The notes under the pieces: model-generated
What the model was told of the DNA's origin: nothing
The model's database searches: none
What the model saw: the letters and a program-made list of their open reading frames with translations, nothing else
Source of the DNA: Candidatus Shapirobacteria bacterium
GTDB taxonomy: Bacteria; Patescibacteriota; Microgenomatia; UBA12405
Direction of reading: 5' to 3'
Length of the DNA: 31,403 nucleotides
NCBI GenBank assembly: GCA_028701645.1
Contig: JAQVQI010000002.1
Span: 1 to 31,403, forward strand
Made by a program: the position numbers and the translations under genes
Part shown: piece by piece, positions 31,323 through 31,403 of the stretch
Layout of the letters: each line of letters opens with the position of its first letter
How positions within the stretch are numbered: the stretch's first letter is position 1

Positions 31323-31350
31323 CATTGAAAATTAGATTTTGAAAATTCGA
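31323..31350. repeat. TTGAAAATT-type word repeat after rplK
   Basis: TTCATTGAAAATTAGA and TTTTGAAAATTCGAAAATT repeat the words seen inside the radical SAM, pduO and O-antigen-ligase-like genes. Here they are in a non-coding spacer (31249-31391). Confidence 0.7.
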
Positions 31351-31391
31351 AAATTAAAAAATTTTTTATTATTAATTAAAAATTTTAAATT

Positions 31392-31403
31392 ATGAGCAAA
31401 ACC
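31392..31403 (+). CDS. rplA: Start of the next gene, probably ribosomal protein L1 (partial)
   Basis: Only four codons (ATG AGC AAA ACC; Met-Ser-Lys-Thr) lie in the window. The identity is inferred only from the usual order rplK-rplA. The 143-base spacer before it is AT-rich repeat words with no Shine-Dalgarno site. Confidence 0.4.

Overview
The window is AT-rich, gene-dense chromosomal DNA. It most resembles a Candidate Phyla Radiation (Patescibacteria) genome of the Microgenomates kind. This is inference from: very low GC; compact genes; few Shine-Dalgarno sites; tRNA genes without an encoded CCA; zinc-ribbon forms of L28 and L33; class II (B12-dependent) ribonucleotide reductase with ThyX; TGA used as a normal stop; and simple 'word' repeats in spacers and inside genes.

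Layout. 1-7.3 kb: MreB-like actin, an O-antigen-ligase/TPR membrane protein, def and fmt (divergent), rpmB, an M50 protease, a DUF1858 protein, an unexplained structured spacer, and a GT28-like glycosyltransferase. 7.3-12.7 kb: tRNA-Thr(TGT), tRNA-Thr(GGT), tRNA-Ser(TGA), a small membrane protein, a hibernation-factor-like protein, rpmG, a radical SAM protein, an EpmA/LysRS-like ligase, dCMP deaminase, a P-loop kinase, and tRNA-Ala and tRNA-Trp. 12.8-14.8 kb: two tandem GalU-like genes with identical ends and a divergent middle. 14.9-17 kb: an island with textbook -35/-10 promoters, Shine-Dalgarno sites, an intrinsic terminator, a 56-aa protein and a zinc-ribbon/TM/coiled-coil protein with a long structured leader. 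It ends in a complete hammerhead ribozyme two bases before a GT2 glycosyltransferase start codon. 17.9-20.5 kb: a large GT-C-like membrane protein. 20.5-24.1 kb (minus): glyA, prs, tmk, thyX. 24.2-29.7 kb: a small ORF, a SIMPL protein, an unknown zinc-ribbon protein behind a cobalamin riboswitch, pduO, nrdJ and nrdR. 29.9 kb to the end: secE, nusG, rplK and the first codons of the next gene, probably rplA.

How the genes fit together. GlyA, ThyX, Tmk, Prs, dCMP deaminase, NrdJ, NrdR and the cobalamin adenosyltransferase form a DNA-precursor and folate/B12 set. The glycosyltransferases, GalU pair, O-antigen ligase homologue and GT-C protein form a cell-surface polysaccharide set. Def and Fmt serve initiator methionine, and rpmB, rpmG, rplK, nusG and secE serve translation and secretion.

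Most striking: the hammerhead ribozyme at 16928-16986, the cobalamin riboswitch at 26171-26276 in front of a gene of unknown function, the mosaic galU pair, and short repeat families that enter reading frames and supply stop codons.
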